Origin: 2-02-FULL-48-14 sp041645035
GTDB lineage: Bacteria > Patescibacteriota > Gracilibacteria > UBA1369 > 2-02-FULL-48-14
Direction: 5' to 3'
Assembly: GCA_041645035.1 (NCBI GenBank)
Contig: JBAZQU010000041.1
Coordinates: 1-6,712, forward strand
DNA: 6,712 nt
Shown piece by piece: positions 1 through 4,873 of the stretch (within the stretch, counting starts at the first letter, position 1; each line of letters starts with the position of its first letter). The position numbers and the translations under genes are program-made. Below the pieces are notes generated by a model. It did no database searches. It worked only from the letters and a program-made list of their open reading frames with translations, and was not told the origin of the DNA.

Positions 1-617
1 GCCCCTTGACCCGCTGCTTCTAAACTGTTTTTTTTATTTTTAAGATCTTCATAAGCTCCGAAAATCGCATTCATACTGACGCTCAACTGCGGATCGTTGG
101 CTACAATTTCTTTCATCTTTCCAATGAGCTGATCGGGCGAAGTGTCCCCGTTTGCGAGCAGCTCGGTTCCATCTGCCCACAGACCCGCCCACACACCGGT
201 GGCCATGGTACTCAGGCCTTGATAAGTGCCGGCCTTGTCTTTCAATGCGACCATAAAATCGTACAGCTTCAAAAGAAGCGCACCGGCAGATTGTTGGAGT
301 TCACCAAACGCAAATTGCACGGCCACTACCCTTTCGCTTACTTCACGTTTGGCTGCAGTTTCTACGGCAGTTGGAAACGCATCAATTGCTTGTTTGCCAA
401 CATAAGCTGCTCCTCCAATAGCGGCAACGCCCACCGCTCCGATCCCCACCCACTTCATCACTCTCCAGACGCGGGACTGGAAACGATCCATCCAAGTCTC
501 TGTTTCGTCAGCACGAAGTTCAGCTTCGATGGCATTAAGGTCTGCGCGAGCCCTTGGTGACAGCTTAGCCTTTCTAAGTTGCTCTATTGCATCCAACGGT
601 TGGCTTGGTTCATCCAT
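1..617 (-). CDS. Partial hypothetical helical protein with one membrane segment; its C-terminus lies beyond the left edge
   Basis: The frame starts at ATG 617-615 and stays open to position 1, giving 205 visible residues; the stop lies outside the window. I do not recognise a named family. Residues 1-50 are charged and helical. Residues 54-72 are a Gly/Ala-rich hydrophobic segment that could be one membrane helix. The rest is predicted to be amphipathic helix. Residues 156-165 read NGDTSPDQLI, followed by DPQL near 175-178. The same pattern occurs in the neighbour (QGDWSPDKLI, then HPEL), so the two look like divergent paralogs. The start overlaps the neighbour's stop by 8 nt, which implies translational coupling. 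No Shine-Dalgarno lies just before this ATG, although a strong one sits inside the upstream gene at 653-660. Reality of the gene is well supported; function is unknown. Confidence 0.8.
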   Translation of the reverse strand, partial: MDEPSQPLDAIEQLRKAKLSPRARADLNAIEAELRADETETWMDRFQSRVWRVMKWVGIGAVGVAAIGGAAYVGKQAIDAFPTAVETAAKREVSERVVAVQFAFGELQQSAGALLLKLYDFMVALKDKAGTYQGLSTMATGVWAGLWADGTELLANGDTSPDQLIGKMKEIVANDPQLSVSMNAIFGAYEDLKNKKNSLEAAGQG

Positions 618-1074
618 AATGTTTTAGTAATTTTGAAACGTCCATTTTAATTTCCTCCTTTACTCCACTCCACACTGCTTTTACCATTTTATCTTTGGCT
701 GTTTCCTTCATGTGTGCCAGAGCTTCATCGGTTTTCATTTTGGCAAAATCGAAACTCACTTTTACGTTGTCCCACTGAGTTTGCAATTCGGGATGTTTTC
801 GGACCATTTTTTCCAGATCTGCATTGAGGTTCACTATCAGTTTATCCGGCGACCAGTCCCCTTGGGTCACCATTTCATGCAAATCTTTTAACAAACCTAT
901 GCCACCATCCATCACCAGTTTCACGCCTTCTTTCCAAGAGCTCGGATTGTACACTTGGCTGAAAAAAGCCTTAAAATCCTGATGAAATTCTTCCGCCGCT
1001 TGACCGGCCTGAAATACAGCATCGCGGGCTTTTTCTTTGTTCTCTTCCAAACTGGTGGTGAAGATTGGGTCCAT
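610..1074 (-). CDS. Hypothetical 154-aa soluble helical protein, paralog of its downstream neighbour
   Basis: This complete gene runs from ATG 1074-1072 to TGA 612-610. I do not recognise the family. The protein has no signal peptide or membrane helix and is rich in Lys, Glu, Asp and Ala, typical of an all-helical or coiled-coil fold. Residues 71-80 are QGDWSPDKLI, with HPEL at 94-97. The same spacing of G-D-x-S-P-D-x-L-I and x-P-x-L is seen at 156-178 of the next protein, with a gap of about four residues between the motifs. The pair therefore looks like a soluble and a membrane-anchored form of one module. The start lies only 16 nt after an extended -10 box and no Shine-Dalgarno precedes it, so the mRNA leader is about 10 nt or less. 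The stop overlaps the next start by 8 nt. Confidence 0.85.
   Translation of the reverse strand: MDPIFTTSLEENKEKARDAVFQAGQAAEEFHQDFKAFFSQVYNPSSWKEGVKLVMDGGIGLLKDLHEMVTQGDWSPDKLIVNLNADLEKMVRKHPELQTQWDNVKVSFDFAKMKTDEALAHMKETAKDKMVKAVWSGVKEEIKMDVSKLLKHYG
653..660 (-). promoter_or_regulatory. Internal Shine-Dalgarno (AAGGAGGA) near the end of the 154-aa gene
   Basis: On the minus strand AAGGAGGA lies 7 nt before an in-frame ATG (645-643) inside the 154-aa gene. It is the only strong Shine-Dalgarno I found in the window. Initiation there would make an 11-residue peptide ending across the start of the next gene (617), so it may serve to load ribosomes for that coupled gene. The motif is also just Lys-Glu-Glu codons, so chance is possible. 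Confidence 0.35.
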
Positions 1075-1090
1075 AAATAGTAATCTGATT

Positions 1091-1099
1091 ATTATACCA
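1091..1099 (-). promoter_or_regulatory. Extended -10 promoter (TGGTATAAT) for the two-gene minus-strand unit
   Basis: On the minus strand the sequence TGG-TATAAT is a perfect extended -10 element. No good -35 box is seen at 16-18 bp upstream, which extended -10 promoters tolerate. The distance from the box to the ATG at 1074 is 16 nt, so the transcript would start within about 10 nt of the start codon. Confidence 0.65.
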
Positions 1100-1146
1100 G
1101 ATTTTCCGGGTTGAAGGAAGATTTACTTGCCCCTATGCGGTGAAAT

Positions 1147-1206
1147 CCCTAAACTAGGGTGGCTTTCCGTGGGAAAGCGGGACAGGAGCAGATTGGGCTT
1201 CGCCCA
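1147..1206 (+). other. Run of three hairpins just upstream of tRNA-Ser(GCU)
   Basis: Three perfect inverted repeats follow each other: CCCTA/TAGGG with loop AAC (1147-1159), GCTTTCC/GGAAAGC with loop GTG (1162-1178) and TGGGC/GCCCA with loop TTC (1194-1206). The tRNA begins 4 nt later. This suggests a structured precursor leader or an unnoticed small RNA. None has a T-tract, so they are not ordinary terminators. I found no convincing promoter for this tRNA; a weak TTGAAG (1112-1117) with 17-bp spacing to TATGCG is the best match. Confidence 0.4.
1194..1206 (+). repeat. Hairpin repeat before tRNA, copy 1
   Basis: The segment TGGGCTTCGCCCAAG (1194-1208) is identical over 15 nt to 3584-3598. 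Both copies form TGGGC/GCCCA with a TTC loop and end within 5 nt of the mature 5' end of a tRNA-Ser gene. No copy precedes the third tRNA-Ser. Confidence 0.7.
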
Positions 1207-1209
1207 AGA

Positions 1210-1303
1210 GGAGAGGTGGCCGAGTGGCCGAAGGCGGCGGTTTGCTAAACCGTTATACGGGGTTAAACCCGTATCGAGGGTTCGACTCCCTCCCTCTCCG
1301 CCA
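1210..1303 (+). tRNA. tRNA-Ser(GCU), CCA encoded
   Basis: A full class II cloverleaf is present. The acceptor stem GGAGAGG/CCTCTCC is followed by G and the encoded CCA at 1301-1303. The D arm carries GCCGAGTGG. The anticodon stem is GCGGT/ACCGT with loop TTGCTAA, giving anticodon GCT, which reads AGC and AGU. The long variable arm pairs TACGGG with CCCGTA, and the T arm is GAGGG-TTCGACT-CCCTC. The long variable arm confirms serine identity. No terminator follows; the RRM promoter begins 8 nt after the CCA. Confidence 0.97.
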
Positions 1304-1311
1304 GAAAATAG

Positions 1312-1339
1312 TTGACTTAGCTCCGGTTTGCTGTAAAAT
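1312..1339 (+). promoter_or_regulatory. Sigma70-type promoter of the RRM gene
   Basis: The -35 box TTGACT (1312-1317, 5/6) and -10 box TAAAAT (1334-1339, 5/6) are separated by 16 bp. Transcription would start near 1346, giving a leader of about 147 nt before the RRM start codon. Confidence 0.75.
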
Positions 1340-1437
1340 GCTTACGTTGTATTTCCGTTCAGGTTAAAGCAAATGTCTTTTACACTTACGGCGGGTCGAA
1401 TTACAGAAAGTATGTCAATTACTCTAGTTTAACGTAC

Positions 1438-1467
1438 AGGCGGACCCAAAGGGTCTGCTAAGCGATA
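1438..1467 (+). repeat. RRM-flanking hairpin repeat, 5' copy
   Basis: This 30-nt element forms an 8-bp stem GCGGACCC (1440-1447) with GGGTCTGC (1451-1458), one G-U pair and an AAA loop, followed by TAAGCGATA. It matches 1782-1811 at 27 of 30 positions. All three differences are unpaired: two in the loop and one in the 3' tail. Flanking ACGT sequences (1432-1435 and 1468-1471) could add an outer helix. Confidence 0.8.
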
Positions 1468-1469
1468 AC

Positions 1470-1483
1470 GTGGCGGAAGCCAC
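1470..1483 (+). promoter_or_regulatory. Hairpin with GNRA tetraloop over the ribosome-binding zone
   Basis: GTGGC (1470-1474) pairs with GCCAC (1479-1483) around the tetraloop GGAA, a stable GNRA loop. It ends 9 nt before the RRM start codon, so it could control ribosome entry. Its effect is inferred. Confidence 0.5.
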
Positions 1484-1492
1484 ATCAATACT

Positions 1493-1780
1493 ATGCAAAC
1501 TAAAAAATTATTCGTTAGAAACCTTCCTTTTAATGCAACGGAAGACGGACTGCGCGATTTCTTCACGCAATTCGGAACTGTAGAATCTGCAGTTATCATT
1601 AAAGACCGCTCTACCGGACGTAGCAAAGGATTTGGATTCGTAGAAATGTCTACGATGGAAGAAGCTGAAGCAGCTGTTCAACAAATCGAAGAAGGTAAGA
1701 TGGAAATGTCTGGACGACAAATCTTCGCTAACGAGGCACAACCTCGTGAAGAACGTCCTCAACGTGACGATCGTTACTAG
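1493..1780 (+). CDS. RRM-domain RNA-binding protein (95 aa)
   Basis: This is a single RNA recognition motif protein expected to bind single-stranded RNA in the cytoplasm. The RNP2 strand is LFVRNL (residues 6-11) and the RNP1 strand is KGFGFVEM (about residues 45-52), with all core aromatic positions present. The domain fills residues 5-82 and is followed by a short Arg/Glu/Asp-rich tail, as in cyanobacterial Rbp-type proteins of about the same size. The start ATG 1493 is the first one fitting the domain. The stop is doubled (TAG TAG at 1778-1783). The gene has its own promoter (1312-1339), a long leader and a strong terminator (1821-1849), so it is monocistronic. The hairpin repeats on both sides suggest autoregulation or RNA stability control. 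RNA chaperone or cold-response roles are plausible but not shown. Confidence 0.96.
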   Translation: MQTKKLFVRNLPFNATEDGLRDFFTQFGTVESAVIIKDRSTGRSKGFGFVEMSTMEEAEAAVQQIEEGKMEMSGRQIFANEAQPREERPQRDDRY

Positions 1781-1781
1781 T

Positions 1782-1811
1782 AGGCGGACCCGAGGGGTCT
1801 GCTAAGCAATA
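1782..1811 (+). repeat. RRM-flanking hairpin repeat, 3' copy
   Basis: The element begins one base after the first stop codon. GCGGACCC (1784-1791) pairs with GGGTCTGC (1795-1802) around a GAG loop, followed by TAAGCAATA. It is 27/30 identical to 1438-1467. TACTA (1775-1779) and TAGTA (1810-1814) could form an outer helix that includes the end of the coding region. Confidence 0.8.
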
Positions 1812-1820
1812 GTACCTTTT

Positions 1821-1849
1821 AAAAAGCGGGCCCGAGGGCCCGCTTTTTT
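1821..1849 (+). terminator. Strong intrinsic terminator of the RRM gene
   Basis: AGCGGGCCC (1825-1833) is perfectly complementary to GGGCCCGCT (1836-1844), with a small loop, an A-run before it and six Ts at 1844-1849. The A-run could also allow it to work on the other strand. Confidence 0.93.
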
Positions 1850-1890
1850 GTGGCCGAAATGGCAAGGGTAGGGTAGGATTAATTTTGTTA

Positions 1891-1911
1891 TTTTATCCTT
1901 AATTTTATCCT
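1891..1911 (+). repeat. Two copies of TTTTATCCT, 12-bp period
   Basis: TTTTATCCT occurs at 1891-1899 and again at 1903-1911, just before the candidate 30-aa ORF. Near-helical spacing makes a regulator site possible. The TATGAT that follows (1911-1916) resembles a -10 box, but its only -35-like partner (TTGTTA, 1885-1890) is 20 bp away. Confidence 0.3.
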
Positions 1912-1919
1912 ATGATGGG

Positions 1920-2012
1920 ATGGAATGGATAGAGCGCGTGGTCTACGGTCTCGTGGGCTTGAGCGCTCTAGTTATGCTGGCCGGATGCTGGTGTAAGGCA
2001 TGCAAAAAATAA
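1920..2012 (+). CDS. Candidate 30-aa lipobox peptide with Cys-rich tail
   Basis: An open frame of 30 codons runs from ATG 1920 to TAA 2010-2012. The peptide has a short charged start (MEWIER), a hydrophobic stretch of about 15 residues (7-21) and a perfect lipobox LAGC with Cys at 23. The tail after the box is WCKACKK, so a processed product would be an eight-residue lipopeptide with three Cys and three Lys. The hairpin of a terminator starts 2 nt after the stop, and the gene sits between two terminators, which favours an independent unit. Against it, there is no Shine-Dalgarno and no clear promoter. The DNA also holds an 8-bp perfect inverted repeat (TAGAGCGC 1930-1937, GCGCTCTA 1963-1970), so a small RNA is the main alternative. 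Entericidin-like tiny lipoproteins are only a loose comparison. Confidence 0.4.
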   Translation: MEWIERVVYGLVGLSALVMLAGCWCKACKK

Positions 2013-2038
2013 GCTTCTCAACCGAGAAGTCTGTTTTT
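2004..2038. terminator. Bidirectional terminator between the 30-aa ORF and the TPM gene
   Basis: CTTCTC (2014-2019) and GAGAAG (2024-2029) form a stem with loop AACC. The plus strand continues into a five-T run (2034-2038), and the minus strand runs into six Ts opposite 2004-2009. It suits both the minus-strand lemA-TPM operon, whose stop is at 2047, and anything transcribed rightward. Confidence 0.75.
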
Positions 2039-2046
2039 CCTTTAAT

Positions 2047-2886
2047 TTACCAACGGCCGCTTGCTCCGCCACCACCAAAACCTCCCCCACCGAAACCGCT
2101 AAATCCGCCACCACCGCTTCCACCCCGACCACCCCCTCCACGGAACCATATTCCGTGCGGTCGGCGGATTTTTGCAAAAAGATAAGTGGAGAGGACGTAA
2201 TCCAAGAAGAGCCCGACTGTGCCACCAATGGCCAACCCGAGCCAACTGCCTACCATGAGGCCAAAGAAACCTCCAAAAATACCACCCATCCACCAAGCTT
2301 TGGTACTGGAAAACCAACTAAATAGCGCCCAAATAATGGGGAGAGCCCAGAACAAGAGTACTGAAACGACATCGCTGTAACCGGTGTCATTGGTAACCTG
2401 AAGGTCGTCGGTGGCAAAAGGCTCTCCCCGCGCCAGTGTTTCCAGTTCAGCCACAGTTTTCAAAACTCCCTGGTCATAGTCGCCTTCTTTAAAATAAGGG
2501 GACGTGATTTTGTTCAAAATAAGTGAAGACTGGAGGTCTGTAATGGCGCCTTCCAGGCCGTAACCCACTTCAATACGTACTTCGCGATCTTCCGTCACCA
2601 CCAAAAAAACCAAGCCGTTGTCGAATGCTTCCTGCCCCACGCCCCATTCGCGGCCAAGTTCCAAGGCATAACTTTCAATAGGATAATCGTTGAGAGTGAG
2701 GATTGTGACCACCACCATGCCCGTGCTGGTGTCTGCGGCCAAAGTGCTGAGTTGTACTTGAAGAGTACCTTCCGTTTCGTCCGAAAGCACTCCGGCCTGA
2801 TCCAAAACATACCAATCCTCCCCGGCCGGCCCAATGGGACGTTCAGGGAGAGTGGCTTCAGCAAAAGCGTTTTGAATGAAATCCAT
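2047..2886 (-). CDS. TPM-domain (YgcG-like) membrane protein with glycine-rich tail, lacking a signal peptide
   Basis: The TPM domain fills about residues 24-150, with the typical opening VLDQAGVLSDET, the strand TGMVVVTI and GLVFLVV, then the VRIEVGYGLEGAITD core. Hydrophobic segments at about 173-192, 198-215 and 217-233 suggest two or three membrane helices. Residues 249-277 are almost all Gly with Ser, Phe and Arg, the usual YgcG/TPM tail. TPM proteins commonly sit beside lemA and act at the envelope; their biochemical role is not settled. The start ATG 2886 shares one base with the lemA stop (TAATG), implying translational coupling. Oddly, the N-terminus MDFIQNAFAEAT has an AFA-like cleavage site but no hydrophobic signal core before it. 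The upstream frame is closed by a stop within five codons, so the missing signal is not a start-calling error. The operon terminator follows at 2004-2038. Confidence 0.92.
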   Translation of the reverse strand: MDFIQNAFAEATLPERPIGPAGEDWYVLDQAGVLSDETEGTLQVQLSTLAADTSTGMVVVTILTLNDYPIESYALELGREWGVGQEAFDNGLVFLVVTEDREVRIEVGYGLEGAITDLQSSLILNKITSPYFKEGDYDQGVLKTVAELETLARGEPFATDDLQVTNDTGYSDVVSVLLFWALPIIWALFSWFSSTKAWWMGGIFGGFFGLMVGSWLGLAIGGTVGLFLDYVLSTYLFAKIRRPHGIWFRGGGGRGGSGGGGFSGFGGGGFGGGGASGRW

Positions 2887-3497
2887 TATTCGCCGATATC
2901 AAATTCAATCAGAGGAGCGTCTTCAGTTCCTTCGTCAGATTCAAATAATGGATAGGCTTCAAATCCGAGTATTCCCACAAAAAGTGCAGTGGGAAAATGA
3001 CGAAGAGTCACATTATAGGCGGTGGTAGTGTCGTTGTAATCCTTGCGCGCCACAGCTACACGGTTTTCACTTCCTTCAAGCTCAACCTGGAAACTTTGGA
3101 AACTTTCGGTAGCGGTGAGCTCCGGGTAGGCTTCCACGGTTACGAGCAGACGAGAAATAGCGGAATCAAAAGCTTGTGAGGTGGCAATTTGATCTTCAAT
3201 GCTGGCATCCGAACTTTCGCTTGCTGCCGCCCATGCACTGCGGGCTTCCGTAACTGCGATAAGCGTATCTTGTTCAAATTCAGCGGTAGCTTCCACAGTG
3301 GGGAGTAACTGCGCCACCAGATCGCTACGACGTTGATATTGCACTTCAACCTGAGCCCATGTGTTTTGAACGGCACCTTCTTTGCTAACCAGTCCGTTAT
3401 AAAGCCCCATGAGCCAGAGGGCGAAAACTACTGCCAACACGACTAAAATTCCCAGGACCCAAAGTCCGGTGGACATACGTTTCACTACTTTCGCCAT
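2886..3497 (-). CDS. lemA: LemA family membrane-anchored protein (203 aa)
   Basis: LemA proteins have one N-terminal membrane helix and an extracytoplasmic helical domain; their molecular function is unclear. Residues 11-31 form the anchor after the basic MAKVVKRM. The family signature follows at about 32-70: LYNGLVSKEGAVQNTWAQ, then VEVQYQRRSDLVAQLLPTV. The pattern FQSFQVELEGSENRVAVARKDYN and the YN-x6-P motif near the end are also typical. I chose ATG 3497 because a longer in-frame start at 3575 would place coding sequence over the -10 and -35 boxes at 3525-3552, and the basic-then-hydrophobic start fits LemA. The stop overlaps the TPM start by one base. There is no Shine-Dalgarno. Length is normal for the family. 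Confidence 0.96.
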   Translation of the reverse strand: MAKVVKRMSTGLWVLGILVVLAVVFALWLMGLYNGLVSKEGAVQNTWAQVEVQYQRRSDLVAQLLPTVEATAEFEQDTLIAVTEARSAWAAASESSDASIEDQIATSQAFDSAISRLLVTVEAYPELTATESFQSFQVELEGSENRVAVARKDYNDTTTAYNVTLRHFPTALFVGILGFEAYPLFESDEGTEDAPLIEFDIGE

Positions 3498-3524
3498 ACG
3501 ATAGGTTTTAAAGGATATGGTCGC

Positions 3525-3552
3525 AGTATAACAAAAACCCATTGAAATCCAA
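3525..3552 (-). promoter_or_regulatory. Promoter of the lemA-TPM operon
   Basis: On the minus strand, TTGGAT (3552-3547) and TATACT (3530-3525) are 16 bp apart, and TGT before the -10 makes it an extended -10 element. The leader before ATG 3497 would be about 20 nt. Confidence 0.75.
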
Positions 3553-3570
3553 GGACTAAGTCTGTAATTT
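3542..3570 (+). promoter_or_regulatory. Possible promoter of tRNA-Ser(UGA), overlapping the lemA promoter
   Basis: TTGAAA (3542-3547, 5/6) and TAATTT (3565-3570, 3/6) are 17 bp apart, with TG just before the -10. It shares bases with the -35 of the divergent lemA promoter. The -10 is poor, so this is tentative. Confidence 0.4.
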
Positions 3571-3583
3571 GGCAAGAGTGAAA

Positions 3584-3596
3584 TGGGCTTCGCCCA
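3584..3596 (+). repeat. Hairpin repeat before tRNA, copy 2
   Basis: TGGGC/GCCCA with loop TTC, identical over 15 nt (3584-3598) to 1194-1208. The tRNA begins 5 nt after the stem. It may be part of the precursor that is removed during 5' processing. Confidence 0.7.
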
Positions 3597-3600
3597 AGGA

Positions 3601-3697
<97 letters not shown>

Positions 3698-3707
3698 CTT
3701 TACAAAT

Positions 3708-3725
3708 TTAATCAAATTTGATAAA
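3708..3725 (+). promoter_or_regulatory. Palindrome upstream of the ATPase gene, possible operator over its promoter
   Basis: ATCAAATTTGAT (3711-3722) is a perfect 12-bp palindrome. It extends to 18 bp with one mismatched pair (3710/3723). It overlaps a candidate -10 (GATAAA, 3720-3725) lying 15 bp after TTTACA (3699-3704). Its position suits a repressor site, but the regulator is unknown. Confidence 0.4.
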
Positions 3726-3733
3726 GTGTTCTT

Positions 3734-4873
3734 ATGTATATAGATAGAAATCTAGATAAGATCCTTCGAGAGGTTCTGTTCTCTGGCAAGGTCTTGGTTC
3801 TTTATGGCCCTAGGCAGGCGGGTAAAACGACCTTGGTCAAAAATTTGATTAAACCTTACGGAGAAGAGGCTCGTTACATCGATTGTGAGTTATTGGAGAA
3901 TAAAGACTTGCTTTTGAGGCGAGCTTCAAGCGAATTATTCTCACTCGTTAAAAATTATAAAATAGTCGTTTTCGATGAGGCCCAAGTCATTCCTGAAATA
4001 GGCTCGATCCTTAAAACACTTTTTGACCATCATCCTGAGGTTCAGTATATCGCCACAGGATCTTCATCTTTTGACCTCATTAATTCGGTTTCCGAACCCC
4101 TTACGGGCAGATCGCTTGAATACGTTCTTTACCCTCTGTCTATTATAGAAATTGTGAAGACCAGTTTTGATGCCGAGCAAAAAATATCCGATTGGATGCG
4201 ATTTGGTTTCTACCCGGGCATTACGGGTTCAGAACAGGAAAAAATAAAGAAGTTAAGTACCTTGACCTCCCAATATTTGTATAAAAACGTGCTTTCGATT
4301 GGTGGGATTAAAAAACCTGAACTCATTTTGAAGCTCTTAAAGCTGTTGGCACTGCAACTTGGGCAGGAAGTTTCTTACCGTGAGCTTGCGACAAAGCTTG
4401 AAACAAGCCAACAAACTATTGAAAGATATGTAGACCTCCTCGAAAAAAACTTCATAATTACAAAATTGTCCGGGTACAGTAAAAATATGCGAAATGAAGT
4501 CACTCGTACTAAGAAAATTTATTTTATAGACCTTGGAGTCCGAAACGTTCTTACCGAAAACTTTCAACCCATAAATATCGTCAATCGAACGGATGTCGGG
4601 GCTTTATTTGAAAATTTAGCCATTGTAGAACGATTAAAGTATATTGCCCATCATGATCTCCAGTTTATAAACCGATATTTTTGGCGGACTTTTTCACAAC
4701 AAGAAATTGATTATTTGGAGGAAAATAAAGGCATTTTGAAAGCTTTTGAGTGCAAATGGAACTCTGATAAAAAAAGAGCTTCTTCTCCTAAGTCTTTTGC
4801 TACGGCTTATCCAAAGGCTCAATTTTCTCTCGTTACGCCAAAAAATGTGTTTGATTTTGTTCAAGAAGAGTAG
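3734..4873 (+). CDS. AAA+ ATPase with C-terminal DUF4143 domain (379 aa)
   Basis: This matches the common AAA_14/DUF4143 architecture and is full length. Walker A is GPRQAGKT at 25-32. Walker B is IVVFDEAQ at 77-84, with D81 and E82. A sensor-like ATGSSSFDL lies at 107-115. The middle region resembles a winged helix (LATKLETSQQTIERYVDLLEK). The C-terminal part has YFIDLGVRN and ends with a nuclease-like pattern E324-x-D326 and E339-x-K341 (ECK). DUF4143 proteins are often mobile or horizontally shared, and their substrate is not known. The gene begins 43 nt after a tRNA 3' end and is visibly more AT-rich than the lemA, TPM and tRNA neighbours. There is no Shine-Dalgarno before ATG 3734. A direct repeat of the tRNA end lies behind it. 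Foreign origin is inferred; the family call is firm. Confidence 0.95.
   Translation: MYIDRNLDKILREVLFSGKVLVLYGPRQAGKTTLVKNLIKPYGEEARYIDCELLENKDLLLRRASSELFSLVKNYKIVVFDEAQVIPEIGSILKTLFDHHPEVQYIATGSSSFDLINSVSEPLTGRSLEYVLYPLSIIEIVKTSFDAEQKISDWMRFGFYPGITGSEQEKIKKLSTLTSQYLYKNVLSIGGIKKPELILKLLKLLALQLGQEVSYRELATKLETSQQTIERYVDLLEKNFIITKLSGYSKNMRNEVTRTKKIYFIDLGVRNVLTENFQPINIVNRTDVGALFENLAIVERLKYIAHHDLQFINRYFWRTFSQQEIDYLEENKGILKAFECKWNSDKKRASSPKSFATAYPKAQFSLVTPKNVFDFVQEE

Larger units (their letters stand above)
1346..1492 (+). promoter_or_regulatory. Long structured 5' leader of the RRM mRNA
   Basis: The inferred leader holds three elements in order. First is a 19-codon open frame (1373-1432, stop TAA) with only a weak AGG upstream. 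Second is the 30-nt hairpin repeat (1438-1467). Third is a GTGGC/GCCAC hairpin with a GGAA tetraloop (1470-1483), ending 9 nt before the ATG. No Shine-Dalgarno is visible and the last hairpin occupies the place where one would be. Long structured leaders are known from cold-shock mRNAs, and RRM proteins of cyanobacteria are cold-induced; applying that here is inference. Confidence 0.5.

Noticed and set aside
219..560. Plus-strand ORF of 113 codons
   Set aside because: It is opposite the partial membrane paralog, which has the better start, overlap with its neighbour and a shared motif.
1141..1190. Resemblance to a T-box (AGGGTGG) or to a cobalamin/FMN riboswitch (GGTGAAAT)
   Set aside because: Only short pieces match; the remaining conserved elements are missing and no synthetase or vitamin gene follows.
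1127..1315. Plus-strand ORF of 62 codons
   Set aside because: It reads straight through tRNA-Ser(GCU) and its upstream hairpins, so it is not a gene.
2000..2185. Proline-rich plus-strand ORF
   Set aside because: It is the complement of the glycine-rich tail codons of the TPM protein.
3498..3575. Longer start for LemA adding 26 residues
   Set aside because: The extension runs through the -10 and -35 boxes at 3525-3552 and lacks LemA-like sequence; ATG 3497 gives the normal N-terminus.
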